Positions 35,071-40,868 of a stretch of 64,000 nt of DNA are shown here, piece by piece. The position numbers and the translations under genes are program-made. Within the stretch, counting starts at the first letter, position 1, and every line of letters starts with the position of its first letter. This stretch comes from Micromonospora chokoriensis (GTDB lineage: Bacteria > Actinomycetota > Actinomycetes > Mycobacteriales > Micromonosporaceae). The notes under the pieces are model-generated. The model worked only from the letters and a program-made list of their open reading frames with translations, was not told where the DNA came from and made no database searches. The stretch spans positions 1-64,000 of the forward strand of contig NZ_JOAN01000015.1 of the NCBI RefSeq assembly GCF_000718555.1, given 5' to 3'.

Positions 35071-35262
35071 TCAGGCCCGCTGGGCGAGCTGGCTGACGAA
35101 CGCACGCCAGGCCGCTGGGGCGAAGGCGAGCGCCGGGCCGGTCGGGTCCTTTGAATCCCGTACGCCGACGACGCCGGGCAGGTTGTCGGCGACCTCCACA
35201 CAATTCCCACCGTTGCCGCTGCTGCGGCTGCTCTTGCGCCACCGGGCGCCGTTCAGCTCCAT
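35071..35262 (-). CDS. DUF397 domain protein
   Basis: 63 residues. MELNGARWRKSSRSSGNGG, then CVEVADNLPGVVGVRDSKDP and ending AWRAFVSQL, is the complete DUF397 pattern. These small proteins occur beside XRE/DUF5753 regulators; some pairs behave like regulator-antagonist or toxin-antitoxin-like modules affecting development. It overlaps the regulator gene by 10 bp, so the two are coupled. ATG 35262 is chosen over the 24-residue upstream extension, which runs into the neighbour. Confidence 0.88.
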   Translation of the reverse strand: MELNGARWRKSSRSSGNGGNCVEVADNLPGVVGVRDSKDPTGPALAFAPAAWRAFVSQLAQRA

Positions 35263-36020
35263 GACTCCGCCACTTCCGTGATGAGTTCGACCGACTGCCA
35301 GTGCGACAGCGCCTCCCCGCGCACGTTCTCCCATGCCGTCATCATGGCCGCGATGTCCTCGGGGTCGCTAGCCACTTGTCCCTGGAGCTGGTTGTCGAGG
35401 TAGCCGGCGACCCGGTGGTCGTGGCTGTGCGCGATCACGAACGGCCCGTTGAGGCCGGCGTAGGCGCCGACCGTGCTGGGCACGACGTGCACCCGGATGT
35501 GCGGCTCGGCGCAGGCTGCCGCCACCGCCAGCAGTTGCTCACGCATGGTCGCCCGGCCGCCCACCGGGCGGCGAATCACCGCCTCGTCGATGACCGCCGT
35601 GAACTGCGGCGGGTCGTCCCGCTTGAGCACGCCCTGCCGGCCGAGTCGGACCGTGAGGTGGCGCTCGATGTCGCCTCGGGGGATCAGGCCCGCGCCGCTC
35701 AACACGGCGCGGGCATACGCCTCGGTCTGGAGCAACCCCGGCAGAACGGTCGACTCGAATGACCGCAGCGACACTGCTTCACGCTCGATCTCTTGCCACG
35801 GACGAAACCAGATGGGGTCACGACGTCTTGAAGTGTCCGGCCAGATGTCCGACACGTCCTTACGGAGGGCTTCCGCTGCCGCCAGGCGATGGCGAGGATG
35901 CGGGATGCGGCCCTCCGTCAACCAGCGCCCCACGGTCTTGGGGTCGACGCCGACGGTTTCGGCGAGGGATTCGGTGGTGTGCCCGGTGTCGCTGAGCGCC
36001 ACCCGGAGCGCATCGTTCAT
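35253..36020 (-). CDS. XRE-family regulator with DUF5753
   Basis: 255 residues. The N-terminal HTH (about 10-55, TESLAETVGVDPKTVGRWL) uses a Cro/C1-like fold. The DUF5753 part starts near FRPWQEIEREAVSLRSFES and includes VLPGLLQTEAYARAVL, the family hallmark. The partner DUF397 gene follows. In Streptomyces such pairs (for example BldB/WhiJ-type) influence differentiation. A palindrome AGATATCT (36042-36049) 22 bp upstream of the start is a candidate autoregulatory site. Confidence 0.88.
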   Translation of the reverse strand: MNDALRVALSDTGHTTESLAETVGVDPKTVGRWLTEGRIPHPRHRLAAAEALRKDVSDIWPDTSRRRDPIWFRPWQEIEREAVSLRSFESTVLPGLLQTEAYARAVLSGAGLIPRGDIERHLTVRLGRQGVLKRDDPPQFTAVIDEAVIRRPVGGRATMREQLLAVAAACAEPHIRVHVVPSTVGAYAGLNGPFVIAHSHDHRVAGYLDNQLQGQVASDPEDIAAMMTAWENVRGEALSHWQSVELITEVAESWS

Positions 36021-36218
36021 GGCCCCTCCATCGGATGTCCTAGATATCTGAGAACCATATAGCTACGCGGTGTATCTGTCTCATGACGCGCTTGAGGGTG
36101 GTCTACAGAAGACGGCGCGATCGGTGGAGGCGCAGGAGCCCGGCGGTCGGCGTCAGTCCGGGGGTCGCCCCGACGGGGAGGCGGGGCGATCCCCTTCCAC
36201 CGCGAAAGAGGTCCGCCC
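36021..36218. promoter_or_regulatory. divergent promoter region of XRE gene
   Basis: Contains AGATATCT (36042-36049) in a locally AT-rich stretch, followed by CATATAGCTACG, then GC-rich DNA up to the small rightward gene at 36219. The palindrome is probably part of the XRE promoter or operator. No RNA gene was seen. Confidence 0.35.
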
Positions 36219-36461
36219 ATGCCCCGCCGCCGTTACCGGAACCACCTACCGACTCGACCCACCTGGCGCTGTGCCGCGTGCGGCATCGCTTGGCCTTGCT
36301 CAGCGGCGAAGCTGCGGCTGCTCGGTGAATACCGGCACGACCGGGTCGCGTTGACCGTCTACCTGGCGACGCTGCAAGCGGAGGCCGGTGAACACCTCGC
36401 CGACATCGACCCGGCCCGACTGACCGAACGCTTCCTCGCCTGGACCCGCGCCCGAGCCTGA
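36219..36461 (+). CDS. small Cys-containing protein, unknown
   Basis: 80 residues, basic. The segment WRCAACGIAWPCSAAK contains a C-x2-C and a later Cys, a small zinc-site candidate. It is followed by a helical part (LGEYRHDRVALTVYLATLQ). Similar short frames next to XRE/DUF397 modules are labelled flavin reductase in some actinomycete annotations, which the sequence does not justify. Upstream AGAGG is a weak ribosome site. Confidence 0.55.
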   Translation: MPRRRYRNHLPTRPTWRCAACGIAWPCSAAKLRLLGEYRHDRVALTVYLATLQAEAGEHLADIDPARLTERFLAWTRARA

Positions 36462-36469
36462 CGGAAGCG

Positions 36470-37306
36470 TCAGGGGCGCCAGATCACCACCTCGATGTCG
36501 CGTCGTCGTTCGGCGAACCGGCCGTCGTGTGCCGTCGCCGTCAAGAGTTGACGCAGGTCCGCCTCGAAGGCCGGGAGCCGATCGGCGAACAGGTGCGGTG
36601 CCGCACTGGACAGCGAGAACACCGCCGAGGTGATCTCGTCCACGGAGCGTTCCACGACCATCCCCTGTTCGACAGTGATTCGGGTGGGGCCGGTGAAGCC
36701 CGCCGCGCGCATGATCTCCGCCTCGCCGGAGGGGGTGCCCGTCGGCAGCAAACCCTGCCCAGCTCGGCGGACCGGGCCCAGGTAGCTCGCGACCAACTCG
36801 TCGATCTGCCGCCAGGGTGCTCGGGGGTACGGCAGTGGGTCGTCCCCGGTCACGCCCTGATGAGTGTTGGCGCCGACATGGACCCAGGCCCCGTCGGGCG
36901 TGAGCATCTCGCGGACGCGACCAGCAACGAGTGGCCGATCCATCCAGTGGAACGACTGGGCGAACGTGGCCACCCGGAACGTACCCAGGCTGGCTGGCAG
37001 CGCCTCGGCACGCAGGTGCCGCCACTCGACTTTGGTGGCCCCGTCCTCGTCGGCTCTACGCTGGGCCTCGGTGAGCATGTCCTGGTCCGCATCGACGCCC
37101 ACCGCGCTCTCGAACAGGGGTGCGAGCAGGAGCGTCAGCGATCCGGGTCCACAGCCGACGTCGAGGAGTCGGCCAGTGCCGTTGAGGTCGAGTGCGGTGC
37201 CGATCGTTTCGGCGAGGCTGCTCGGATAGGGCAGGCGGCCGACGCTGTAGTGGCTGGCGCTGCCCGCGTACAAGGTCTCGTCCCACTGCCACGTCGCCTC
37301 GGTCAC
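36470..37306 (-). CDS. class I SAM-dependent methyltransferase
   Basis: 278 residues. RLLDVGCGPGSLTLLLAP is motif I, SAVGVDADQDMLTEAQ the ribose-binding part, and FAQSFHWMDRP the motif II region typical of Methyltransf_11 proteins related to UbiE/trans-aconitate methyltransferases. The W/H pair in SFHWMD is a subfamily mark. The substrate is unknown. It is divergent from the YbaB-like gene and converges on the small Cys protein, with 8 bp between stops. Confidence 0.85.
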   Translation of the reverse strand: MTEATWQWDETLYAGSASHYSVGRLPYPSSLAETIGTALDLNGTGRLLDVGCGPGSLTLLLAPLFESAVGVDADQDMLTEAQRRADEDGATKVEWRHLRAEALPASLGTFRVATFAQSFHWMDRPLVAGRVREMLTPDGAWVHVGANTHQGVTGDDPLPYPRAPWRQIDELVASYLGPVRRAGQGLLPTGTPSGEAEIMRAAGFTGPTRITVEQGMVVERSVDEITSAVFSLSSAAPHLFADRLPAFEADLRQLLTATAHDGRFAERRRDIEVVIWRP

Positions 37307-37434
37307 GACGTCGATGAGACCACAGAGCGGTGCGCGGGGGCCGGTTATGGCGTCTCACGTGGACATTCGTGGCGGCCATCTCATGTTAATCTCGCTCAGC
37401 TCTGCATGATCACCTTGAGCGACCGAGGGGACGC

Positions 37435-37869
37435 ATGACGGCCGAGGTTCCACACGCGGGCGGGCTACTGGACCCGGGCGGTGCCATGGATCGGCTCGCG
37501 GAGTGGAAGGGTCGCCTGGACCAGTTGGCGACCGCCACCGACGCGATGAGCGACCGTATCCAGGAACTGCGAGTGACGGTCGCCGACGGCAACGGGCTGG
37601 TGGAGGTCACGATCGACTCCGTGGGTGCGTTGGTCGATCTGCGGCTGGGTCAGCGGGTGCAGCGGGTCGCACCCGATGTCGTCGCACGGACGATCATGAC
37701 GACGATCGCGCTGGCCAAGCGGCAACTTGCCGACCATGCTCAGGAGATCATCGGCGATACGCTGGGCACCGATTCGCCGGCCGCGCGGGCGATCGCCGAA
37801 CGCGTCGGGCAGCAGCTGCGCGATGCCGACCCCGCGGCGGGTGACCAGGGCGAGCAGTACGGCCGGTAG
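37435..37869 (+). CDS. YbaB/EbfC family protein (paralogue)
   Basis: 144 residues. The central part (about 20-105) has the YbaB fold pattern: helix AMSDRIQELRVTVADGNGLVEVTIDSVGALVDLRLG and a second helix. YbaB proteins are nucleoid-associated DNA-binding dimers. Longer than the dnaX-linked YbaB at 44459 and clearly a different subfamily. In actinomycetes such paralogues sit beside ESX or WXG-like or unrelated genes; here the neighbour is a pentapeptide-repeat gene 21 bp downstream. GAGGGG lies before the ATG. Confidence 0.75.
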   Translation: MTAEVPHAGGLLDPGGAMDRLAEWKGRLDQLATATDAMSDRIQELRVTVADGNGLVEVTIDSVGALVDLRLGQRVQRVAPDVVARTIMTTIALAKRQLADHAQEIIGDTLGTDSPAARAIAERVGQQLRDADPAAGDQGEQYGR

Positions 37870-37890
37870 TGAGCGGCGGGTTCGAGGGCG

Positions 37891-38553
37891 ATGAGCAGAT
37901 ACAAGCGTGCCAGCGGCGACGTGATTCGTTGGCCGGACAGCCCCACCGCGCGGGAAGCACTTGAGCAGTGGTTCGCCGCCGATTCGCCCACGGCGTACCT
38001 GTCGGGGGATTCTCTTGATTTTCGCGGGGCGGACCTCAGCCGCCTCGACCTGGCTGGTGCCTATCTCGCCAGTGCCCACCTGGTCGGCGTCCGCTTCGAA
38101 GGGGCCAACCTCGGCGACGCCAACCTGAGCAACGCCGAGTTGCAGGGTGCGGATGTCTCCTTCGCCGACCTGGCCAAGGCGGTGATGGTCGGCTGCTCGG
38201 CCGGTGCGGCCTCGTTCCGGTCGGCTCGGCTGTTCTCGGCGCAGCTCGACGACGCCGTGCTGGCAGGAGCGGATCTTCGCTGCGCGATCCTCAACTCCGC
38301 CAAGCTCTACCAGACCGATCTGCGCGGTGCCAATCTCGAGTTGGCCAGCCTGCGCTGGTCCACGCTCGGCGGCGCGGGCATGCCGGCGGTGCTGACCGGC
38401 GCGCGGATGTTCGGTTGCCAGTTCGAGGGCGCAAAAGGTGCGGTAGTCGGGCCGGCTCTGGTGGACGAGGGGGCGACCCGGTCGCTCGGCGGTGCCGAGT
38501 TGGCGGCGTGGTTCTCGGCGCAGGGCGCGGAGCACGTCCAGGTGGTGGGTTGA
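37891..38553 (+). CDS. pentapeptide-repeat protein
   Basis: 220 residues. From about residue 48, five-residue units of the A(D/N)Lxx type run for about 130 residues (FRGADLSRLDLAGAYLASAH, then GANLGDANLSNAELQGADVS and so on), predicting a right-handed quadrilateral beta-helix. No membrane segment. Some relatives (Qnr, MfpA) mimic DNA and protect gyrase; nothing here proves that. It probably forms an operon with the preceding YbaB-like gene. Confidence 0.85.
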   Translation: MSRYKRASGDVIRWPDSPTAREALEQWFAADSPTAYLSGDSLDFRGADLSRLDLAGAYLASAHLVGVRFEGANLGDANLSNAELQGADVSFADLAKAVMVGCSAGAASFRSARLFSAQLDDAVLAGADLRCAILNSAKLYQTDLRGANLELASLRWSTLGGAGMPAVLTGARMFGCQFEGAKGAVVGPALVDEGATRSLGGAELAAWFSAQGAEHVQVVG

Positions 38554-38573
38554 CGCCACCGCACAGACGACTC

Positions 38574-38601
38574 AGGGCCGGCCCCCGCCGGGGTCGGCCC
38601 T
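38574..38601. terminator. hairpin, left copy (end of repeat unit 1)
   Basis: AGGGCCGGCCCC (38574-38585) pairs with GGGGTCGGCCCT (38590-38601) with one G-T pair; loop CGCC. It can end both the rightward pentapeptide gene and the leftward small-protein genes. The same hairpin recurs at 39465-39492 as part of the tandem duplication. Confidence 0.75.
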
Positions 38602-38674
38602 GTCGTTCTGCTGCTCACGCTCAACGGTGAATGATCGGGGTTAGCGTCTCCGCGGCACCGCCGACATCACGAGT

Positions 38675-38941
38675 TCAGGCGAGCCGGTGGCGCCACCACA
38701 GTTCGGTGTGGTTGGCTCCGCCGCAGTAGTAGTACTCGTCGTCGACTCCGTAAATCGCGTTGAGTCTGTCCTTGGTCCACACGCATTCAGAATCCGTACT
38801 GAAGGTTTGAATATGCGTGTTGACGGGACCACAACTCCCGCACCACCCCTTGGCGGACGCCGGTGTCGCTTCCAGGCCCAACGAGAAAATCGCGGCCAGG
38901 GCGACTGCGGGTGCCACGATTTTGATCGTCTTTGAGAGCAT
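38675..38941 (-). CDS. small secreted cysteine protein A1
   Basis: 88 residues. Signal peptide of about 30 residues (MLSKTIKIVAPAVALAAIFS, cleavage after PASA). The mature ~58 residues hold four cysteines: a CGSC pair near the N-terminus, then DSEC and YYYCGG. Core: NTHIQTFSTDSECVWTKDRL, then DDEYYYCGGANHTELWWRH. No known family recognised. AGAGGGA lies 5 bases before the ATG. It is the last of four related leftward genes and is about 90% like A2. Confidence 0.8.
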   Translation of the reverse strand: MLSKTIKIVAPAVALAAIFSLGLEATPASAKGWCGSCGPVNTHIQTFSTDSECVWTKDRLNAIYGVDDEYYYCGGANHTELWWRHRLA

Positions 38942-39020
38942 CTATTTCCCTCTGAATGGATGTGGAGGCGGTGGTGTTGTGGGCTTGCTGGTTCGCCCAC
39001 TAGTTGTGGCGTTGGAAATA

Positions 39021-39311
39021 CTAGGCGATGTGCCGCAGCCAGAGTTCGTTGTGGTAGGCCCCGCCGCAGTAGTAGTACTCGTTGTTGCTCGGGAGGCCAC
39101 GAGAGGCGTTGAGGCTGTTCCGCGTCAGGATGCAGATCGTGTCCGACGAGTAAGTGTAGATGTGATCGTTCACGTAGCGAACCGGCCCGTTGTTCGGATC
39201 GCTGCCCTGATCGCCCGCTGCGAAGGCTGGTGCCGCGCCGGCGAAGGACAGGGCGACGACCGTTCCCAAAGTGGCAGCGCGTGCGAACATCTTGGTTTTC
39301 TTCGAGGGCAT
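39021..39311 (-). CDS. small secreted cysteine protein B1
   Basis: 96 residues. Signal peptide of about 31 residues (MPSKKTKMFARAATLGTVVA, cleavage near AFA). The mature part lacks the N-terminal CxxC of the A type but keeps two cysteines in the same places (DTICILT and YYYCGG). The core HIYTYSSDTICILTRNSLNA is followed by NNEYYYCGGAYHNELWLRH. It differs from B2 mainly by a five-residue insertion near the mature N-terminus and a few substitutions. 79 bp separate it from A1. Confidence 0.8.
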   Translation of the reverse strand: MPSKKTKMFARAATLGTVVALSFAGAAPAFAAGDQGSDPNNGPVRYVNDHIYTYSSDTICILTRNSLNASRGLPSNNEYYYCGGAYHNELWLRHIA

Positions 39312-39464
39312 TGCGGCTGCGCCTTTCGAGACAATCCCTGAGTCGCGCGTGGGGAGCGTCGAGGGTGTCCAGCACGGGCGATCCGGGTGCGACGGGCGGC
39401 CGTAAGGGTTGGATCAGGGCAAGTGAGTCGACGCCTCAGGTGAGAGTGACCGCAGGAACGACGC

Positions 39465-39492
39465 AGGGCCGGCCCCCGCCGGGGTCGGCCCT
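39465..39492. terminator. hairpin, second copy (end of repeat unit 2)
   Basis: Identical stem to the hairpin at 38574: AGGGCCGGCCCC (39465-39476) with GGGGTCGGCCCT (39481-39492). It lies downstream of gene A2 on the minus strand, so it probably separates the A2/B2 transcript from B1/A1. Confidence 0.75.
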
Positions 39493-39565
39493 GCCGTTCT
39501 GCTGCTCACGCTCAACGGTGAATGATCGGGGTTAGCGTCTCCGCGGCACCGCCGACATCACGATC

Positions 39566-39835
39566 TCAGGCGAGCCAGTGGCGCCACCACAGCTCGGTGT
39601 GGTGGGCTCCGCCGCAGTAGTAGTACTCGTCGTCGACTCCGTAAATTGCGTTGAGTCTGTCCTTGGTCCGGACGCATTCAGAATCCGTACTGAAGGTCTG
39701 AATGTGCGTGTTGACAGCCACGCAAACCCCGGGGCACCGCCCCTTGGCGGATGCCGGTGTCGCTTCCGCGCCCAATGTGAACATCGTGGCTAGGGCGACT
39801 GCGGGTGCGAACACTTTGATCGTCTTCGAGAGCAT
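39566..39835 (-). CDS. small secreted cysteine protein A2
   Basis: 89 residues. Signal peptide as in A1, cleaved after PASA. The mature part starts KGRCPGVC (one residue longer between the first two cysteines than in A1), then NTHIQTFSTDSECVRTKDRL and DDEYYYCGGAHHTELWWRH. Changes relative to A1 cluster in the signal peptide and the N-terminal loop, while the core is almost fixed. That suggests selection on the core. AGAGGAA precedes the ATG. Confidence 0.8.
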   Translation of the reverse strand: MLSKTIKVFAPAVALATMFTLGAEATPASAKGRCPGVCVAVNTHIQTFSTDSECVRTKDRLNAIYGVDDEYYYCGGAHHTELWWRHWLA

Positions 39836-39916
39836 CTAGTTTCCTCTGAGTGGATGTGCAGGCGGTAATGTTGCGGGCTTGCGGGGGTTCGCCCACTCAT
39901 TGCGGCACCGGAACTA

Positions 39917-40192
39917 CTAGGCGATGTGCCGCAGCCAGAGTTCGTTGTGGTAGGCCCCGCCGCAGTAGTAGTACTCGTTGTTGCTCGGGAGGCCGCGAGA
40001 GGCGTTGAGGCTGTTCCGTGTGAGGACGCAGACCGTGTCCGACGAGTAAGTGTAGATGTGATCGTTCACGTAGTGATCAGGCTCGTAGCCCTGATTGCCG
40101 GCGAATGCTGGTGCCGCGCCGGCGAAGGACAGGGCGATGACCGTTCCCAAAGTGGCAGCGCGTGCGAACATCTTGGTTTTCTTCGAGGGCAT
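39917..40192 (-). CDS. small secreted cysteine protein B2
   Basis: 91 residues from ATG 40192, by analogy with B1. Signal peptide MPSKKTKMFARAATLGTVIA, then a mature part of about 60 residues with two cysteines (DTVCVLT and YYYCGG). The C-terminal 45 residues are almost identical to B1. The frame is open to 40453, but that extension crosses the tRNA terminator and is not coding. It is the first of the four genes in the direction of transcription. Confidence 0.8.
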   Translation of the reverse strand: MPSKKTKMFARAATLGTVIALSFAGAAPAFAGNQGYEPDHYVNDHIYTYSSDTVCVLTRNSLNASRGLPSNNEYYYCGGAYHNELWLRHIA

Positions 40193-40346
40193 TGCGGCTG
40201 CGCCTTTCGAGACAATCCCTGAGTCGCGCGTGGGGAGGTGTCGGTCTGCATAGTCCTCGCCGATAAGGGGAACAACTGCCCCTGCGGCGGGTCGCCGGTG
40301 GACCGGCCGGACCAGGTCAAGTGAGACGGGAGCAACCGTCGAGACG

Positions 40347-40382
40347 ACGAAGGGCCGGTCCCCGTGGGGGCCAGCCCTTCGT
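40347..40382 (-). terminator. terminator of tRNA-Ser(GGA)
   Basis: ACGAAGGGCCGGTCCCC (40347-40363) pairs with 40366-40382 with one mismatch and one wobble; it lies 18 bases past the 3' end of the minus-strand tRNA. The core AGGGCCGG is like the two hairpins at 38574 and 39465. Confidence 0.75.
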
Positions 40383-40400
40383 ACTGCCTGCTCAAGCGAG

Positions 40401-40485
40401 CGGAGGATACGAGATTCGAACTCGTGAGGGTGTAAACCCAACACGCTTTCCAAGCGTGCGCCCTAGGCCTCTAGGCGAATCCTCC
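40401..40485 (-). tRNA. serX: tRNA-Ser (anticodon GGA)
   Basis: 85 bases on the minus strand. Acceptor stem GGAGGAT/ATCCTCC with discriminator G. The anticodon stem CACGC/GCGTG holds the loop TTGGAAA with GGA. There is a long variable arm (TTGGGTTTACACCC) and a T-arm GAGTTCGAATCTC. CCA not encoded. tRNA-Ser next to the SRP RNA and dnaX is conserved in actinobacteria. Confidence 0.95.
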
Positions 40486-40565
40486 GCGAGCCAGGATACA
40501 GGCCCGTCTCGGCCGGGCCACCCCACCACCCCCTGAAGATCGACCGGCGGTCAGGTAGGCTGGGC

Positions 40566-40658
40566 GGCACCTCCCGTGCGGCGGTATCTCGTGAACCTCC
40601 CCAGGGCCGGAAGGCAGCAAGGATAAGCGAGCTCTGCCGGGTGCACGGGAGGCCTTTT
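40566..40658 (+). ncRNA. ffs: signal recognition particle RNA, small bacterial type
   Basis: Closing helix CTCCCGTGC (40571-40579) with GCACGGGAG (40643-40651) and the conserved domain IV apical region (GGGCCGGAAGGCAGCAAGG) that binds Ffh with its GGAA tetraloop-like and AGCA internal loop. It ends in GGCCTTTT. The place, just before dnaX, is the usual one in actinobacteria. End points are approximate. Confidence 0.9.
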
Positions 40659-40730
40659 CGTCTGTGGGCCGGTTGATCCACTCGAGATCTGTGATGTCGC
40701 GGTGTCCCGGCCACACGGACACCGCGGTTT

Positions 40731-40782
40731 CCAGGAAGCCGAGTCGATCAAGGTCGGCGGCCAGGAAGTCGAGTCGATCAAG
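40731..40782. repeat. direct repeat, 22 bp with one mismatch
   Basis: CCAGGAAGCCGAGTCGATCA plus AG (40731-40752) recurs at 40761-40782 with one change (C to T), a 30-bp period. It lies between the SRP RNA and dnaX beside a 7-bp inverted repeat (GGTGTCC with GGACACC, about 40701-40723). It may belong to a dispersed intergenic family. Confidence 0.5.
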
Positions 40783-40868
40783 CCCGAAGGCCCAGGCGCC
40801 CCGGGGTGGTGGGTGGTCACCCGCGCCTGACCGGCGCAGAATGGCTCGGTCGAGAGGAGGCGGGACGA

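Larger units (their letters stand above)
38574..39356. repeat. tandem duplication, unit 1 (genes A1 and B1)
   Basis: About 783 bp that recur at 39465-40237. Both units run terminator hairpin, GAATGATCGGGGTTAGCGTC, gene A, gene B, then CGAGACAATCCCTGAGTCGC and GTGGGGAG. Similarity stops abruptly at both ends. Composition is less GC-rich than the surroundings. Confidence 0.85.
39465..40237. repeat. tandem duplication, unit 2 (genes A2 and B2)
   Basis: About 773 bp, the second copy of the unit at 38574-39356. The offset between copies is 891-896 bp depending on the gene. A roughly 108-bp spacer (39357-39464) unlike either copy lies between the units. Confidence 0.85.

Noticed and set aside
36219..36461. 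Flavin reductase label for the 80-residue protein
   Set aside because: Too short and no flavin-binding motif. Only a small Cys cluster is visible.
38574..40237. CRISPR array or insertion sequence as explanation for the repeated region
   Set aside because: The repeats are two long gene-bearing units, not short spaced repeats, and no transposase or terminal inverted repeats are present.
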